From positions 1 to 64,000 of the forward strand of contig NZ_JAPYKH010000004.1 of assembly GCF_029623345.1 (NCBI RefSeq): 64,000 bases of DNA. Direction: 5' to 3'. The translations under genes and the position numbers were made by a program. The first letter of the stretch is position 1. Every line of letters begins with the position of its first letter. Positions 46,326 to 55,529 of this stretch are shown here, piece after piece. The notes beneath the pieces are model-generated. The model made no database searches. It saw only the letters and a program-made list of their open reading frames with translations, and was not told the origin of the DNA. Source of the DNA: Sphingomonas phyllosphaerae. Lineage in GTDB: Bacteria; Pseudomonadota; Alphaproteobacteria; Sphingomonadales; Sphingomonadaceae.

Positions 46326-47498
46326 ATGGATGACGCTCCCGCCCAGCCGACGTTCACCGTGGACGGCAACCGCCTGACGCTGCTCGATACCGGCCCGCGC
46401 CGGTTGGAAGCGCTGATCGCGCTGATCGACGGCGCGCGCCGCTCGCTGCGCGTCCTCTATTATATCTACGCCGACGATGACTCGGGCCGCCGCGTCAAGG
46501 CCGCGCTCGCGGCCGCGGCGCGGCGCGGGGTGCGCGTGGCCCTGGTGGTCGACGGCTTCGGCAGCGAGGGCGCGGACCCCGAGTTCTTCACGCCGCTGGA
46601 GCGCGCAGGCGTGTCGGTGTGTCGCTTCTCGCCGCGGCTGGGGCGACGCTACCTGCTGCGCAACCACCAGAAGCTCGCGCTCGCCGACGCGGAGACCGAA
46701 GGTGCGCGGATCATCATCGGCGGCTTCAACATCGAGGACGATTATTTCGGCACGCCGCGCGAGCAGGCGTGGCGCGACCTCGGCCTGCTCGTCGACGGTC
46801 CCGCCGCGGCGCGGATGGCGGGTTATTTCGACGCGCTGGAACAGGGCATCCACGGCCGCAGCCGGGTACGCCGGCTCAACCGCGCGCTGGCGCGGTGGAG
46901 CGAGAGCGAGGGCAGGCTGCGCTGGCTGATCGGGGGGCCGACCCGCCAACTGTCGCCCTGGGCACGCGCGATCCGCGACGACATGCGGCGCGCCACGCGC
47001 ATCGACGTCATCGCGGGCTATTTCACGCCGAGCCCGACGCTGCTGCGCGCGCTCGATCGCGCTGGTCGCCGCGCCGCGGCGGTGCGTGTGATCACCGCGT
47101 CCAAATCGGACAACAACGTCACGATCGCGGCGGCGCGCTTCACCTATGCGGGCCTGCTGCGCCGCGGCGTACGCGTGTTCGAATATGCCGCCACCAAGCT
47201 GCACACGAAATTGTATGTGGTCGACAACGCCACCTGGATCGGCAGCGCCAACCTCGACATGCGCAGCCTTTTCATCAACCTCGAGCTGATGCTGCGGGTC
47301 GACGATCCCGCCTTCGCCGCGCACGCGCGCGCCTATGTCGAGGGCGAGATCGCGCAATCGAACGAGGTGACGCCCGAGGGCTATCGCGCCGCGACAGGCT
47401 GGTGGCAGCGCGGCAAGCAGCTGGTCGCCTATGCGCTCACCGCGGTGGCGGACCCCGCCATCTCGCGCGGGCTCAACTGGGGGATAGACGAGGGCTAG
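46326..47498 (+). CDS. phospholipase D family protein (cardiolipin synthase-like)
   Basis: The 390-residue protein has two HKD motifs, RNHQKLALAD (with GGFN after it) and HTKLYVVDNATWIGSANLD, forming one PLD active site. No N-terminal membrane helices are seen, unlike classical Cls; it resembles ClsB/YbhO or general PLD proteins. It likely joins or cleaves phospholipid head groups. It is a single gene opposite rpoZ. Confidence 0.9.
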   Translation: MDDAPAQPTFTVDGNRLTLLDTGPRRLEALIALIDGARRSLRVLYYIYADDDSGRRVKAALAAAARRGVRVALVVDGFGSEGADPEFFTPLERAGVSVCRFSPRLGRRYLLRNHQKLALADAETEGARIIIGGFNIEDDYFGTPREQAWRDLGLLVDGPAAARMAGYFDALEQGIHGRSRVRRLNRALARWSESEGRLRWLIGGPTRQLSPWARAIRDDMRRATRIDVIAGYFTPSPTLLRALDRAGRRAAAVRVITASKSDNNVTIAAARFTYAGLLRRGVRVFEYAATKLHTKLYVVDNATWIGSANLDMRSLFINLELMLRVDDPAFAAHARAYVEGEIAQSNEVTPEGYRAATGWWQRGKQLVAYALTAVADPAISRGLNWGIDEG

Positions 47499-47521
47499 GG
47501 ATCGTACCGCGCAGCGTGGAT

Positions 47522-47603
47522 CATGCTCCGGCGGACGCCGGAGCCCAAGCTCGCGGGCATCACGCTCTCCGCCCTAGGCCCGCGTGCGCGGGGGCACATC
47601 GTC
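47522..47603. repeat. class B palindromic repeat
   Basis: GCTCCGGCG (47525-47533), ga, CGCCGGAGC (47536-47544) is a perfect 9-pair hairpin. A second GC-rich dyad (GGCCCGCGTGCGCGGGGGC) follows near 47577. It is the gap between convergent genes. Confidence 0.75.
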
Positions 47604-47615
47604 GGCGCTAGTCCG

Positions 47616-49208
47616 CTATGCCGCGCGGCGCGGCACCTCGCCCTTGAGGAAGCCGACGAAGCGCTCGGTCGCGCCGTCCAGCGCGCGCGCGCTGGCGGCG
47701 AGCTCGCCGGCGCTGCCGCGCACCGTCTGCGACAGCGAGGCGGTGGTGCGCACCGCGGCGGCGACCTCGTCGATGCGGCGCTCGATCAGCTCGGCACCGC
47801 TCGCCGTACGAGACGCGCCCGCCTCGATCCCGGCAGCGAGCTGGCGCTGATCCGACACCGAGGCGGCGATCCCGCCGGCGGCGCTGGAGACCTGCGCCAC
47901 CGCCGAGTCGGCGCGCGTCAGCGCCGCGGCAGCGTCACCGACGCCGGCGAAGATCGCGCCGAGCAAGGCGCTGATCCGATCGCTGGCGCGCGTCGAATCG
48001 GCCGCGAGCGAGCGCACCTCGCCCGCGACCACGGCGAAGCCGCGCCCCGCCTCGCCCGCGCGTGCCGCCTCGATCGTCGCGTTGAGCGCGAGCAGGTTGG
48101 TCTTCTCGGCGATGTCCCGGATATCGCCGACCAACTGGCCGATGCGCTGGCCATGCTCCTCGAGCTCGCCGATGCGGCCGACACCGCTGCCCGCCGCTGC
48201 CTGCGCCACCGCGGTGAGCGCGCTCTGCTGGTCGGCCGAGTCGGCGATGGCGCGGATCGAGCCGCCGAGATTGCGGATCGAGTCGGCGACGTGCCGGATC
48301 TGCGCGGTCGCCTCGACCGCCTCGCTCGCCACCGCCGCGGCCTGCACGCCGGCACCCGCGGCGAGATCGTCGAGCGCGATCGATGAGCGCTCGAGCTGGT
48401 CCGCGGCAGCGCCGATCGCGCGCACCACCTGCGCCACCGAGCCCTCGAACGCCTCGGCGACGGTGAGCAGCTCGTCGCGGCGCCGCGCGGACGCGTCCTG
48501 CTCGACGCCGCGCAAGCGTGCGCGCTCGGCGGCCGCGGCGTCCTCGGCGGTGCGCGCCTGGCGCAACGCCTCGGTGGCGACGGCGCGCGCCTGCTCGGCG
48601 GCGGTTCGCGCCTCATCCGCCTCGGCGACCAGCGCGCGGCTGCGCTCGAGCGAGAGCCGCTGGCGTTCGAGCAGCCGCTCGAGCGCGCCCGTCACCAGCC
48701 ATAGCACGCCCGCCTGCATCACCACCGCCAGCGCGTGAACCAGCACGCGGCCGAGCCGCCCCTCGCCCGCGAACACCCAGGCCGGCGCGAACCATTCGAG
48801 CAGCAGATGGTGAAGCGCGATCAGCCCCGCGGCGAAGACGATCGGCCGCCAGTCGCACAGCACCACCAGAGCGGCGAGTGCAACGAAGAAGAACATATGC
48901 CCGTCCATCTGCCAGGGATGGCCCTCGAGCACATACACAAGCAGCGCGGGCGCGGTGGCGGCAAGCGTGCCGGCAATGGTGCGCGCCTGCGCGTCGGTGC
49001 GGCCCTTGATGGCGAGCCACGTCGGCGCCGCGGTGAGCGCGAGCCCCGCGCCGAGCACGATCGGATCGATCGCGCCGGTGAGCGCCAGCTGGATCACCGC
49101 CACCGCAGCCAGCGCGAGCCAGCCGAGCGCGGCGATCAGCCGCATGCCGAGAAGGCGCATCTGCTCGAGCGTCAGCGTGTCGAGCGCGCGCCAGCCGATC
49201 ACGGTCAT
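47616..49208 (-). CDS. methyl-accepting chemotaxis protein with multi-pass membrane N-domain
   Basis: The 530-residue protein has about six N-terminal membrane helices without a large periplasmic domain (residues about 20-180), a coiled coil, and a signalling domain whose hairpin tip reads [35 protein letters not shown]. It probably senses a membrane or intracellular cue and signals through CheA/CheW, none of which are in this window. The start overlaps the upstream small gene's stop by four bases. Confidence 0.9.
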   Translation of the reverse strand: MTVIGWRALDTLTLEQMRLLGMRLIAALGWLALAAVAVIQLALTGAIDPIVLGAGLALTAAPTWLAIKGRTDAQARTIAGTLAATAPALLVYVLEGHPWQMDGHMFFFVALAALVVLCDWRPIVFAAGLIALHHLLLEWFAPAWVFAGEGRLGRVLVHALAVVMQAGVLWLVTGALERLLERQRLSLERSRALVAEADEARTAAEQARAVATEALRQARTAEDAAAAERARLRGVEQDASARRRDELLTVAEAFEGSVAQVVRAIGAAADQLERSSIALDDLAAGAGVQAAAVASEAVEATAQIRHVADSIRNLGGSIRAIADSADQQSALTAVAQAAAGSGVGRIGELEEHGQRIGQLVGDIRDIAEKTNLLALNATIEAARAGEAGRGFAVVAGEVRSLAADSTRASDRISALLGAIFAGVGDAAAALTRADSAVAQVSSAAGGIAASVSDQRQLAAGIEAGASRTASGAELIERRIDEVAAAVRTTASLSQTVRGSAGELAASARALDGATERFVGFLKGEVPRRAA

Positions 49209-49510
49209 GCCGTCACTCCGATATCATCGCCGCAGAGCGGCGAGGGTGCGGCGAGCAGCAGCGCGTCGCCGAGGCGCAGCCGCGCGGTGATCCGGTCGCG
49301 CGTGCCGCGCACCACCAGGCTTCGTCCCGGACCGCGCCCGACCAGCCGCGCGTCGGCGGCGAGCGCGGCCGAAGCAAGTACGCCCGGGGCGGCGGCGAGC
49401 GGCACGATCAGCAGCGTTCCCTCGGCCGGCGGTCGCAGGGCCAGCACCAGCAGCATGGCCGCGAAGAGCGTGGCGTGAAGCAGAAGCGGGAGCGGAAGAC
49501 GGCGCGCCAT
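49205..49510 (-). CDS. small membrane protein preceding the MCP
   Basis: This 101-residue product has one or two hydrophobic segments at the N-terminus and a short soluble part ([23 protein letters not shown]). No family is recognised. It overlaps the MCP start by four bases, so it is co-translated and may be an accessory or sensor partner. Confidence 0.6.
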   Translation of the reverse strand: MARRLPLPLLLHATLFAAMLLVLALRPPAEGTLLIVPLAAAPGVLASAALAADARLVGRGPGRSLVVRGTRDRITARLRLGDALLLAAPSPLCGDDIGVTA

Positions 49511-49636
49511 GCAGACCGTCTAGCCGACTTTAGTTAACGCGCCCCTTATCTCACCTAGGTTAGCGTCGCGTCCGAGCCGCTGCGTGTCTTCCGGTCGGCG
49601 CCCCGCGATTGTCCTTGAGCAACGCGGGCACTCCCT

Positions 49637-50635
49637 TCACGTCACCTGGAACCCCGCCCAGAACGCGTCGGCGCGGTCGATCCAGATCGTGTTGAAGCCG
49701 GTCGCCACGGCCGATCCCTCGATCGAGGGGACGATCGCGGGCACGTCGCCGAGGGTCGTCGCGGCCTCGACCCGCCCGATGAAGCGGCTGCCGATATAGC
49801 TTTCGTGGACGAAGCGGTCGCCGACGCGAAGATCGCCGCGGTCGGCGAGATGCGCGAGCCGCGCCGAGGTGCCGGTGCCGCAGGGTGAGCGATCGATCGC
49901 CTTGTCGCCGTAGAACACCGCGTTGCGCCCATCGGCGTCGTTGCCGCGCGGGCGGTCGGCCCAGAGCACGTGGCTGACCCCCCGGATCGTCGGGTCGAGC
50001 GGGTGCACCGGCTCGACCTTCTCGCGTACCGCCGCGCGTACCAGTCGCGATGCCGCGATCAGTCGGTCCGCGCCCATCTGGTCGAGCCCCGCATATGCCC
50101 CCTGCGGCTCGACGATCGCATAATAATTGCCGCCGTAGGACACGTCGACGCGGAGCCGCCCGAGCTCGGCCACCTCCACCTCCACTCCCCGCGCCGCGAC
50201 ATAGCTCGGCACGTTGGTGATCCGCACCGACGTCACCTTCTCGCCCGCGACCGCGTAAGCGATGTCGATCACGCCGGCGGGCACCTCCACCCTGAGTCGC
50301 CCCGGCGTCACCGGCTGGATCAGCCCGTGCTCCAGCCCGAAGGTGATGATCCCGATCGTGCCGTGGCCGCACATCGGCAGGCAGCCGCTCGTCTCGATGA
50401 ACAGGATGCCGATGTCGGCGTCGGCGGTGGTGGGTGGGTAGAGAAAGCCGCCCGACATCATGTCGTGCCCGCGCGGCTCGAAGCAGAGCCCGGTGCGGAT
50501 CCAGTCGTAGCGGGCGAGGAAATCCTGCCGGCGCTCGGACATGGAGGCGCCGCGCAGCAGCGGCGCTCCCCCGGCGACCAGCCGCACCGGGTTGCCCGCG
50601 GTATGGCCGTCGACGCAGAAGAAGGTGTGGCGCAT
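49637..50635 (-). CDS. proline racemase family, probable 4-hydroxyproline 2-epimerase
   Basis: The 332-residue protein has both catalytic cysteines of the family: MCGHGTIG and SPCGTGTSARLA. Two Cys mark racemases/epimerases; dehydratases have Thr at the second site. DGHTAGNPVRLV at the start fits 4-hydroxyproline epimerase. The next gene upstream is a DapA-family enzyme 13 bases away, matching the trans-4-hydroxyproline pathway (epimerase, then pyrroline-hydroxycarboxylate deaminase). The amino acid oxidase and semialdehyde dehydrogenase are not in view. Confidence 0.85.
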   Translation of the reverse strand: MRHTFFCVDGHTAGNPVRLVAGGAPLLRGASMSERRQDFLARYDWIRTGLCFEPRGHDMMSGGFLYPPTTADADIGILFIETSGCLPMCGHGTIGIITFGLEHGLIQPVTPGRLRVEVPAGVIDIAYAVAGEKVTSVRITNVPSYVAARGVEVEVAELGRLRVDVSYGGNYYAIVEPQGAYAGLDQMGADRLIAASRLVRAAVREKVEPVHPLDPTIRGVSHVLWADRPRGNDADGRNAVFYGDKAIDRSPCGTGTSARLAHLADRGDLRVGDRFVHESYIGSRFIGRVEAATTLGDVPAIVPSIEGSAVATGFNTIWIDRADAFWAGFQVT

Positions 50636-50648
50636 GCAGCGCAGGCTA

Positions 50649-51563
50649 TCAGGCTGCGGCGGGCAGCGACAAGCTCGGGCGCGTCGCCGCGGCATGTTCG
50701 ACCATCGCGATCACCTCGGCCCGGCGTGCGCCGGTGAGCACGTAGCGCGGCGGCAGTACGCGCTCCGAGCCGCGCCCCATGACCTGCTCGGCCAGCTTGA
50801 TCGACTGGACCAGGTCGTGCTCGGCATCGAGGTGGAGCAGCGGCATGAACCAGCGATAGATCTCGAGCGCCTTGGCGTGATCGCCGCGCTCGACCGCCGC
50901 GACCAGCTCGACCGACTCCTTGGGGAAGGCGTTGGTCAGGCCGGAGACCCAGCCCCGCGCGCCGAGATACAGCCCTTCGAGCGCGACGTCGTCGAGGCCC
51001 GCGAACAGCACGTAGCGGTCGCCGAGATCGTTGCGGAAATCGGTAAAGCGGCGCGTATCGGGCGCCGACTCCTTCACCGCGACGATATTCTCCACCGGCA
51101 CCAGCTGCTCGAGCACGTAGCGGTCGATCACGGTGCGATAGGCCGGCGGGTTGTTGTACAGCATGATCGGCAGCGCGGTGCGCTCCGCCACGCCGCGGAA
51201 ATGCGCCACCAGCTCGTCGGGCTTGGGGACATAGACCATCGGCGGCAGCAGCATCAGCCCGTCCGCGCCGGCCTTCTCCGCCGCCTGAGCGTAACGCACC
51301 GCGCGGCGCGTGTCATATTCGGAGACGCCGGTGATCACGGGCACGCGCCCCTTCACCACCTCGACGATGCCGGAGAGCACCGAGACCTTCTCGTCGAAGT
51401 CGAGCGAGTTGTTCTCGCCCACCGTGCCCAGCGCGATGATCCCGGTGACGCCGTCGCGGATCAGATCGTCGACCACGCGCTGGGTGTCGGCGAGGTCGAG
51501 CGTGAGATCCTCGCGCACCTGGGTCGTCACCGCCGGGAACACGCCCCTCCAACCGATCGTCAT
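50649..51563 (-). CDS. DapA-family aldolase/deaminase, probable hydroxyproline pathway deaminase
   Basis: This 304-residue TIM barrel has the Schiff-base Lys in NIVAVKESAPDTRR, the Tyr in MLYNNPPAY and the GTVGENNSL phosphate-like loop of the dihydrodipicolinate synthase family. Beside a 4-hydroxyproline epimerase it most likely acts as 1-pyrroline-4-hydroxy-2-carboxylate deaminase rather than in lysine synthesis. A palindrome and promoter lie about 40-65 bases upstream. Confidence 0.83.
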   Translation of the reverse strand: MTIGWRGVFPAVTTQVREDLTLDLADTQRVVDDLIRDGVTGIIALGTVGENNSLDFDEKVSVLSGIVEVVKGRVPVITGVSEYDTRRAVRYAQAAEKAGADGLMLLPPMVYVPKPDELVAHFRGVAERTALPIMLYNNPPAYRTVIDRYVLEQLVPVENIVAVKESAPDTRRFTDFRNDLGDRYVLFAGLDDVALEGLYLGARGWVSGLTNAFPKESVELVAAVERGDHAKALEIYRWFMPLLHLDAEHDLVQSIKLAEQVMGRGSERVLPPRYVLTGARRAEVIAMVEHAAATRPSLSLPAAA

Positions 51564-51600
51564 CGCCGACCCTGCCCCTCTCAGTTTCTCGAGGCTGGAT

Positions 51601-51629
51601 CGTATACTAAGTATATTACGTAGGCGCAA
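51601..51629 (-). promoter_or_regulatory. promoter and palindromic operator of the hydroxyproline-type genes
   Basis: TATACTAAGTATA (51603-51615) is a perfect dyad around a central A. On the minus strand TTGCGC (51629-51624) and TATACG (51606-51601) are 17 bases apart, and the dyad covers the spacer end and the -10. This is a typical repressor site, perhaps for a GntR-type protein encoded elsewhere. Confidence 0.55.
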
Positions 51630-51638
51630 CCTGTCCGA

Positions 51639-53405
51639 CTACTCCTCCTCGGGGTAGGGGCCGCGGCCGCCGTCGCGGATCAGCTGGTCGACCCGGCGAT
51701 CGATCTCACTGACCGGGACCGAGCCGAGCGCCAGCACCGCGTCGTGGAAGGCCTTCACGTTGAACTTGGGGCCGAGCGCCTGCTCCGCGCGGGCGCGAGC
51801 GCGTTGGATCGCGAGTTGGCCGATGTAATAGCTCAGCGCCTGCCCCGGCCAGGAGATGTAGCGATCGACCTCGGTGGTGACCTCGTGGTCGGACAGCGCG
51901 GTATTGTCGCGCAGATAAGCTTGCGCGCGCTCGCGGCTCCAGCCCATCGCGTGGATGCCGGTATCGACCACCAGCCGCGACGCGCGCCACGCCTGATAGC
52001 TGAGCATGCCGAAGAGGTCATAGGGCGTCTCGTACATCCCCATCTCCTCGCCCAGCGTCTCGCAATAGAGCGCCCAGCCCTCGCCGTAGACCGAAAGGTA
52101 GGTGTCGCGGCGGAACGGCGGCAGGTCCTTGTTCTCGGCCGCGAGCGGCATCTGGAAGGCGTGGCCAGGCGCGCTCTCGTGCAGCGTCAGCGCGGGCAGG
52201 GCGTAGAGCGAGCGTGCGGGCAGGTCATAGGTGTTGACGAGGTACACGCCCGGTCCGCCGCGCCCGGCGGTGTAGAAGGGCGCGACGTCTTCGGGCACCG
52301 GCCGGATCGCGAAGCGGCTGCGCGGCAGCCGGCCGAAATAGCGCGCCGCCTTGCCGTCGAATGTCTTGGCGATCCACGCCGCGCGGTCGAGCAATTGCTG
52401 CGGCGTGGTCGCGTAGAAGCGTGGGTCGGTGCGCAGGAAGGTCAGGAAGGCGGGCAGGTCGCCCTGGAACTTCACCAGCGCCATCACCTGAAGCATGCGC
52501 GCGCGGATCTTGGCGATCTCGGCGAGGCCGATCGCATGGACCTGCTCGGGGGTCTGCGGCAGCGTCGTATATTCCGCCACCTTCGACTGATAATAGGCCT
52601 TGCCGTCGGGCAGGTCATAGGCGGCCAGCGCGGTGCGCGCGCCCGGGAAATATTCCGTGCGGAGGAAGGCGAGCAGTCTGCGGTGGGCGGGCAGCACCGA
52701 ATCGCCGATCGCCGCCTCGCCGGCGCGGCGCAGCTCGGCCTGGGTCGCCGCCGGGATCTGCTTGGGCATGGTGACGAACGGCGCGTAGAAGGGATTGTCG
52801 GCGATCGTCTTGGCTTCGACCACCTGCGCCACGCCGATGTCGCGCCCCGCCATCGTCACCTTGGGCGGGGTGAAGCCGCGCCGAAGCCCGGCGCGCATAT
52901 TGACGATCTGCTGGTCGAAGTAGCGCGGCAGCTCGCCGAGCATCGACAGATAGGCGCGATATTCCTTCTCGTTCGCGAGCGGGTCGCGCGCCGCCGCCGC
53001 GACGTCGCCCCAGAAGCTGGTGTCGGCGGTGAGCGGCTTCTCATAGTCGCGGAAGCGCTGCTCGTTGAGGAGCGCGTCGATCTGCTGGCGATAGACCGCA
53101 TAGTTGACCTGCTCGGCGGGCGAGAGATCGGCGGGGCGGATCGCGCGAAGCCGCGCCGCAGTGTCCTCCCACCGCTTCAGCCGCACCGCCTGCGCCGCCG
53201 GGCCGACATCGGGCAGATGCGCGCGCGCCTCGCGGCGGCTGTCCTCGTCGGCGGCGAGCTGCTGCTGCCGCCAGCTATATTCGCCGGTGTAAAGCTGGCG
53301 CAGCGCCGCGTCGGCACTGCCGCGGGTCGGGGCGGCCATCGCAGAAGTATAGGGTGCCGCCGCCAGCACGGTCGCGCCCAGCAGCGCAGTCCAACGAGTG
53401 CTCAC
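51639..53405 (-). CDS. exported DUF885-family putative metallopeptidase
   Basis: The 588-residue protein has a signal peptide (about 24 residues, cleaved near AMA) and the DUF885 pattern, including LHESAPGHAFQM, an HExxxGH-like zinc motif, then YGEGWALYCE downstream. Members resemble carboxypeptidases and are abundant in sphingomonads. A GTG start with GGGAGGG upstream is used. It ends just before the promoter of the DapA-family gene. Confidence 0.88.
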   Translation of the reverse strand: MSTRWTALLGATVLAAAPYTSAMAAPTRGSADAALRQLYTGEYSWRQQQLAADEDSRREARAHLPDVGPAAQAVRLKRWEDTAARLRAIRPADLSPAEQVNYAVYRQQIDALLNEQRFRDYEKPLTADTSFWGDVAAAARDPLANEKEYRAYLSMLGELPRYFDQQIVNMRAGLRRGFTPPKVTMAGRDIGVAQVVEAKTIADNPFYAPFVTMPKQIPAATQAELRRAGEAAIGDSVLPAHRRLLAFLRTEYFPGARTALAAYDLPDGKAYYQSKVAEYTTLPQTPEQVHAIGLAEIAKIRARMLQVMALVKFQGDLPAFLTFLRTDPRFYATTPQQLLDRAAWIAKTFDGKAARYFGRLPRSRFAIRPVPEDVAPFYTAGRGGPGVYLVNTYDLPARSLYALPALTLHESAPGHAFQMPLAAENKDLPPFRRDTYLSVYGEGWALYCETLGEEMGMYETPYDLFGMLSYQAWRASRLVVDTGIHAMGWSRERAQAYLRDNTALSDHEVTTEVDRYISWPGQALSYYIGQLAIQRARARAEQALGPKFNVKAFHDAVLALGSVPVSEIDRRVDQLIRDGGRGPYPEEE

Positions 53406-53532
53406 ATTCCCTCCCCGATCGCCATGACGTCGGCGTAGAGTGCGGCGAGCGTTCCCACACCTTCTTTCTCGTCCCCGCGCGTGCCGCGTCGCGTGGGGCG
53501 CAAGCGTCGCCCCGTCGCGCCCCGCCCCTCCT

Positions 53533-53633
53533 GCGTCATCCCGAACTTGGTTCAGGATCCACCACACCGTTTGTTCAACAGCCGGCTGGTCCGCGGGATC
53601 GTGGACCGTGAAACGAGTTCGGGACGGTGGCAG
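53533..53633. repeat. BIME-like pair of inverted palindromes (class A)
   Basis: The left unit GTCATCCCGAACTTGG (from 53535) runs into TTCAGGATCC. The right unit AAACGAGTTCGGGA is inverted near 53611-53624. The left stem has one C/A mismatch, as if only one strand of the change seen at 45589 had occurred. It lies in a 302-base gap. Confidence 0.75.
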
Positions 53634-53707
53634 TGGGTCCGGGGGTGGCGGCGCCCATCGCTCTTCCCGCGGGAGCGGACACCGCGACGTCACCGCGCCA
53701 CATCGCC

Positions 53708-54463
53708 TCAGCTCGCCCGCCCGCCTTCACCGCGCAGCGCCGCGCCGATCAGCGTGAAGAAAGCCTGGCTGCCCGCGCTCGACTCGACGTCCCACTCCGG
53801 GTGCCATTGCACCGCCAGCACCTCCGCGCCGCAGCCCGGCGCCGCGACCGCCTCGATCACGCCGTCGTCGCTCGACCGCGCCTCCACCCGCAAGCCGCCG
53901 CCGAGCCGGTCGATCGCCTGCTCATGGACGGAGTGGACGGTCAGCTGCCGCTCCCCGGTCGCGCGCGCCAGCTGCCCCTCGGGGGCCAGGCTGACGTCGT
54001 GGCGCAGCGTGAACAGCTCGGCATAGTCGCGCTGCGTCCAGCTGCCGCCGCGCAGGTGGCGGCCGCAGCACGGCTCGGCCGAAAGCGAGCCGCCGAACAG
54101 CACGTTGATCTCCTGCAACCCGCGGCAGATGCCGAACACCGGCTTGCCCGCCGCGATCATCGCGTCCGCCAGCGACAGCGCCACCTCGTCGCGCTCGGGG
54201 TCGAGCGCCTCGGGCGGCAGGTCGAGCGTGCCGCCGTAGCGTTCCGGCGCGACATGCGAGCGCGAGCCGGTCAGCAACAGCCCGTCGAGCGGCGCGGCGA
54301 GCGCGGCGGCGTCGTTGGCGCCGGTCAGCGCCGGCACCAGCAGCACCGTCGCGCCCGATACCGCGGCGAGCGGGCGGACGAAGCGGCTCGCCACGGCCTG
54401 CACGGGGCGGTGCGCCACCTCGTTGCAGCACAACACTCCGATCAGCGGCCGCCGCGACGCCAT
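53708..54463 (-). CDS. class I glutamine amidotransferase-like, gamma-glutamyl-GABA hydrolase type (PuuD)
   Basis: This 251-residue protein has the nucleophile Cys in FGICRGLQEINV and His-Glu in VQWHPEWD, with the GSRSHVAPERYG loop typical of PuuD. It would cleave gamma-glutamyl-gamma-aminobutyrate in putrescine breakdown; no other puu genes are nearby. The gene is separated by two bases from the serine acetyltransferase gene upstream. Confidence 0.9.
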   Translation of the reverse strand: MASRRPLIGVLCCNEVAHRPVQAVASRFVRPLAAVSGATVLLVPALTGANDAAALAAPLDGLLLTGSRSHVAPERYGGTLDLPPEALDPERDEVALSLADAMIAAGKPVFGICRGLQEINVLFGGSLSAEPCCGRHLRGGSWTQRDYAELFTLRHDVSLAPEGQLARATGERQLTVHSVHEQAIDRLGGGLRVEARSSDDGVIEAVAAPGCGAEVLAVQWHPEWDVESSAGSQAFFTLIGAALRGEGGRAS

Positions 54464-54465
54464 GC

Positions 54466-55422
54466 TCAGTCTCCCGCCAGTCCGTCGCGCCAGCGCTCGC
54501 CGTCGGCGGGCGCGAGCACGAGCGCGACCGGTTGCGCGACGGTGCGCCCCGCCTCCACGTCCTCGAGCAGCCAGACGTTGCCGCCGATCATCGCGCCGCG
54601 CCCGATCGTCACCCGCCCGAGGATTGTCGCGCCGGCGTAGATCACCACGTCGTCCTCGACGATCGGGTGGCGCGCGTAGCGCTCGCGCGGGTGGTCCGAC
54701 GCGTCCGCCAGCGGGGTGCGCGCGCCGAGCGTGACATGCTGGTACAGCCGTACGCGCTCGCCGATGATCGCGGTCTCGCCGATCACCACGCCGGTGCCGT
54801 GATCGATGAAGAAATGCGCGCCGATCGTCGCGCCGGGATGGATGTCCACACCGGTGCGCTCGTTGGCGATCTCGGAGATCAGCCGCGCGATGATCGGCGC
54901 GCCGAGCTGGTAGAGCGGGTGTGCGATGCGGTGGTGCAGGCTGGCGATCGCGCCGGGGTAGCAGACGAGGATCTCGTCCGCGCTGCGCGCCGCGGGGTCG
55001 CCGAGGAAAGCGGCGGCGACGTCGCTGTCGATCAGCCGGCGCACCTCGCCGAGCGTGGCGAGGAACAGCCGCACGATCGTCGCGGCTTGCTCGGAATCGA
55101 ACGCGCCGCTGCGCGCCTCGGCCTGCCAGTAGGCCAGCTCCGCGCCGATCTCGCGCTCGAGCTCGGTCGCGGCTGCGAGCAATTTGGCGGCGACGAAGCC
55201 GTCCTCCTCGCCCGCATTGCCGCGATACTGGCCGAGCCGGCGCGGGAAGAGCGCGGCGGCGAGCGTCTCGACCACGCGCTCCAGCGCCGGGCGCGACGGG
55301 AAGGCGCGTGCCTCCTCCGACGGATGGCCGGCGCGCCAGTCATCGCGTGCGCCGCGCAGCGCCAGCACCGCCGCGGCGATCGCCGAGCCCTCACCCGCCG
55401 CGCTCGCCGCCCCGTCGCTCAT
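54466..55422 (-). CDS. epsC: serine O-acetyltransferase (EpsC type)
   Basis: The 318-residue protein has an N-terminal helical domain and a left-handed beta-helix with hexapeptide repeats (GVDIHPGATIG, HFFIDHGTGVVIGETAIIGERV, then VVIYAGATILGRVTIG). DHGTGVVIGE is diagnostic for serine acetyltransferase, which makes O-acetylserine for cysteine. The C-terminus is the EpsC rather than the CysE variant. Confidence 0.9.
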   Translation of the reverse strand: MSDGAASAAGEGSAIAAAVLALRGARDDWRAGHPSEEARAFPSRPALERVVETLAAALFPRRLGQYRGNAGEEDGFVAAKLLAAATELEREIGAELAYWQAEARSGAFDSEQAATIVRLFLATLGEVRRLIDSDVAAAFLGDPAARSADEILVCYPGAIASLHHRIAHPLYQLGAPIIARLISEIANERTGVDIHPGATIGAHFFIDHGTGVVIGETAIIGERVRLYQHVTLGARTPLADASDHPRERYARHPIVEDDVVIYAGATILGRVTIGRGAMIGGNVWLLEDVEAGRTVAQPVALVLAPADGERWRDGLAGD

Positions 55423-55529
55423 GCCTCACCTCTCGCCAGCCCATCCGAGCGCCGTGTCATACTCCACCGGGTGAGTAGGTGATCCAAGCTTTTCTTGCGC
55501 GGCGAGGAGGTTCGCGCTTGCCGCATCGG

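Noticed and set aside
51744..53438. A 564-codon frame antisense to the DUF885 gene
   Set aside because: It has no domain or ribosome site; the peptidase frame has a signal peptide and zinc motif.
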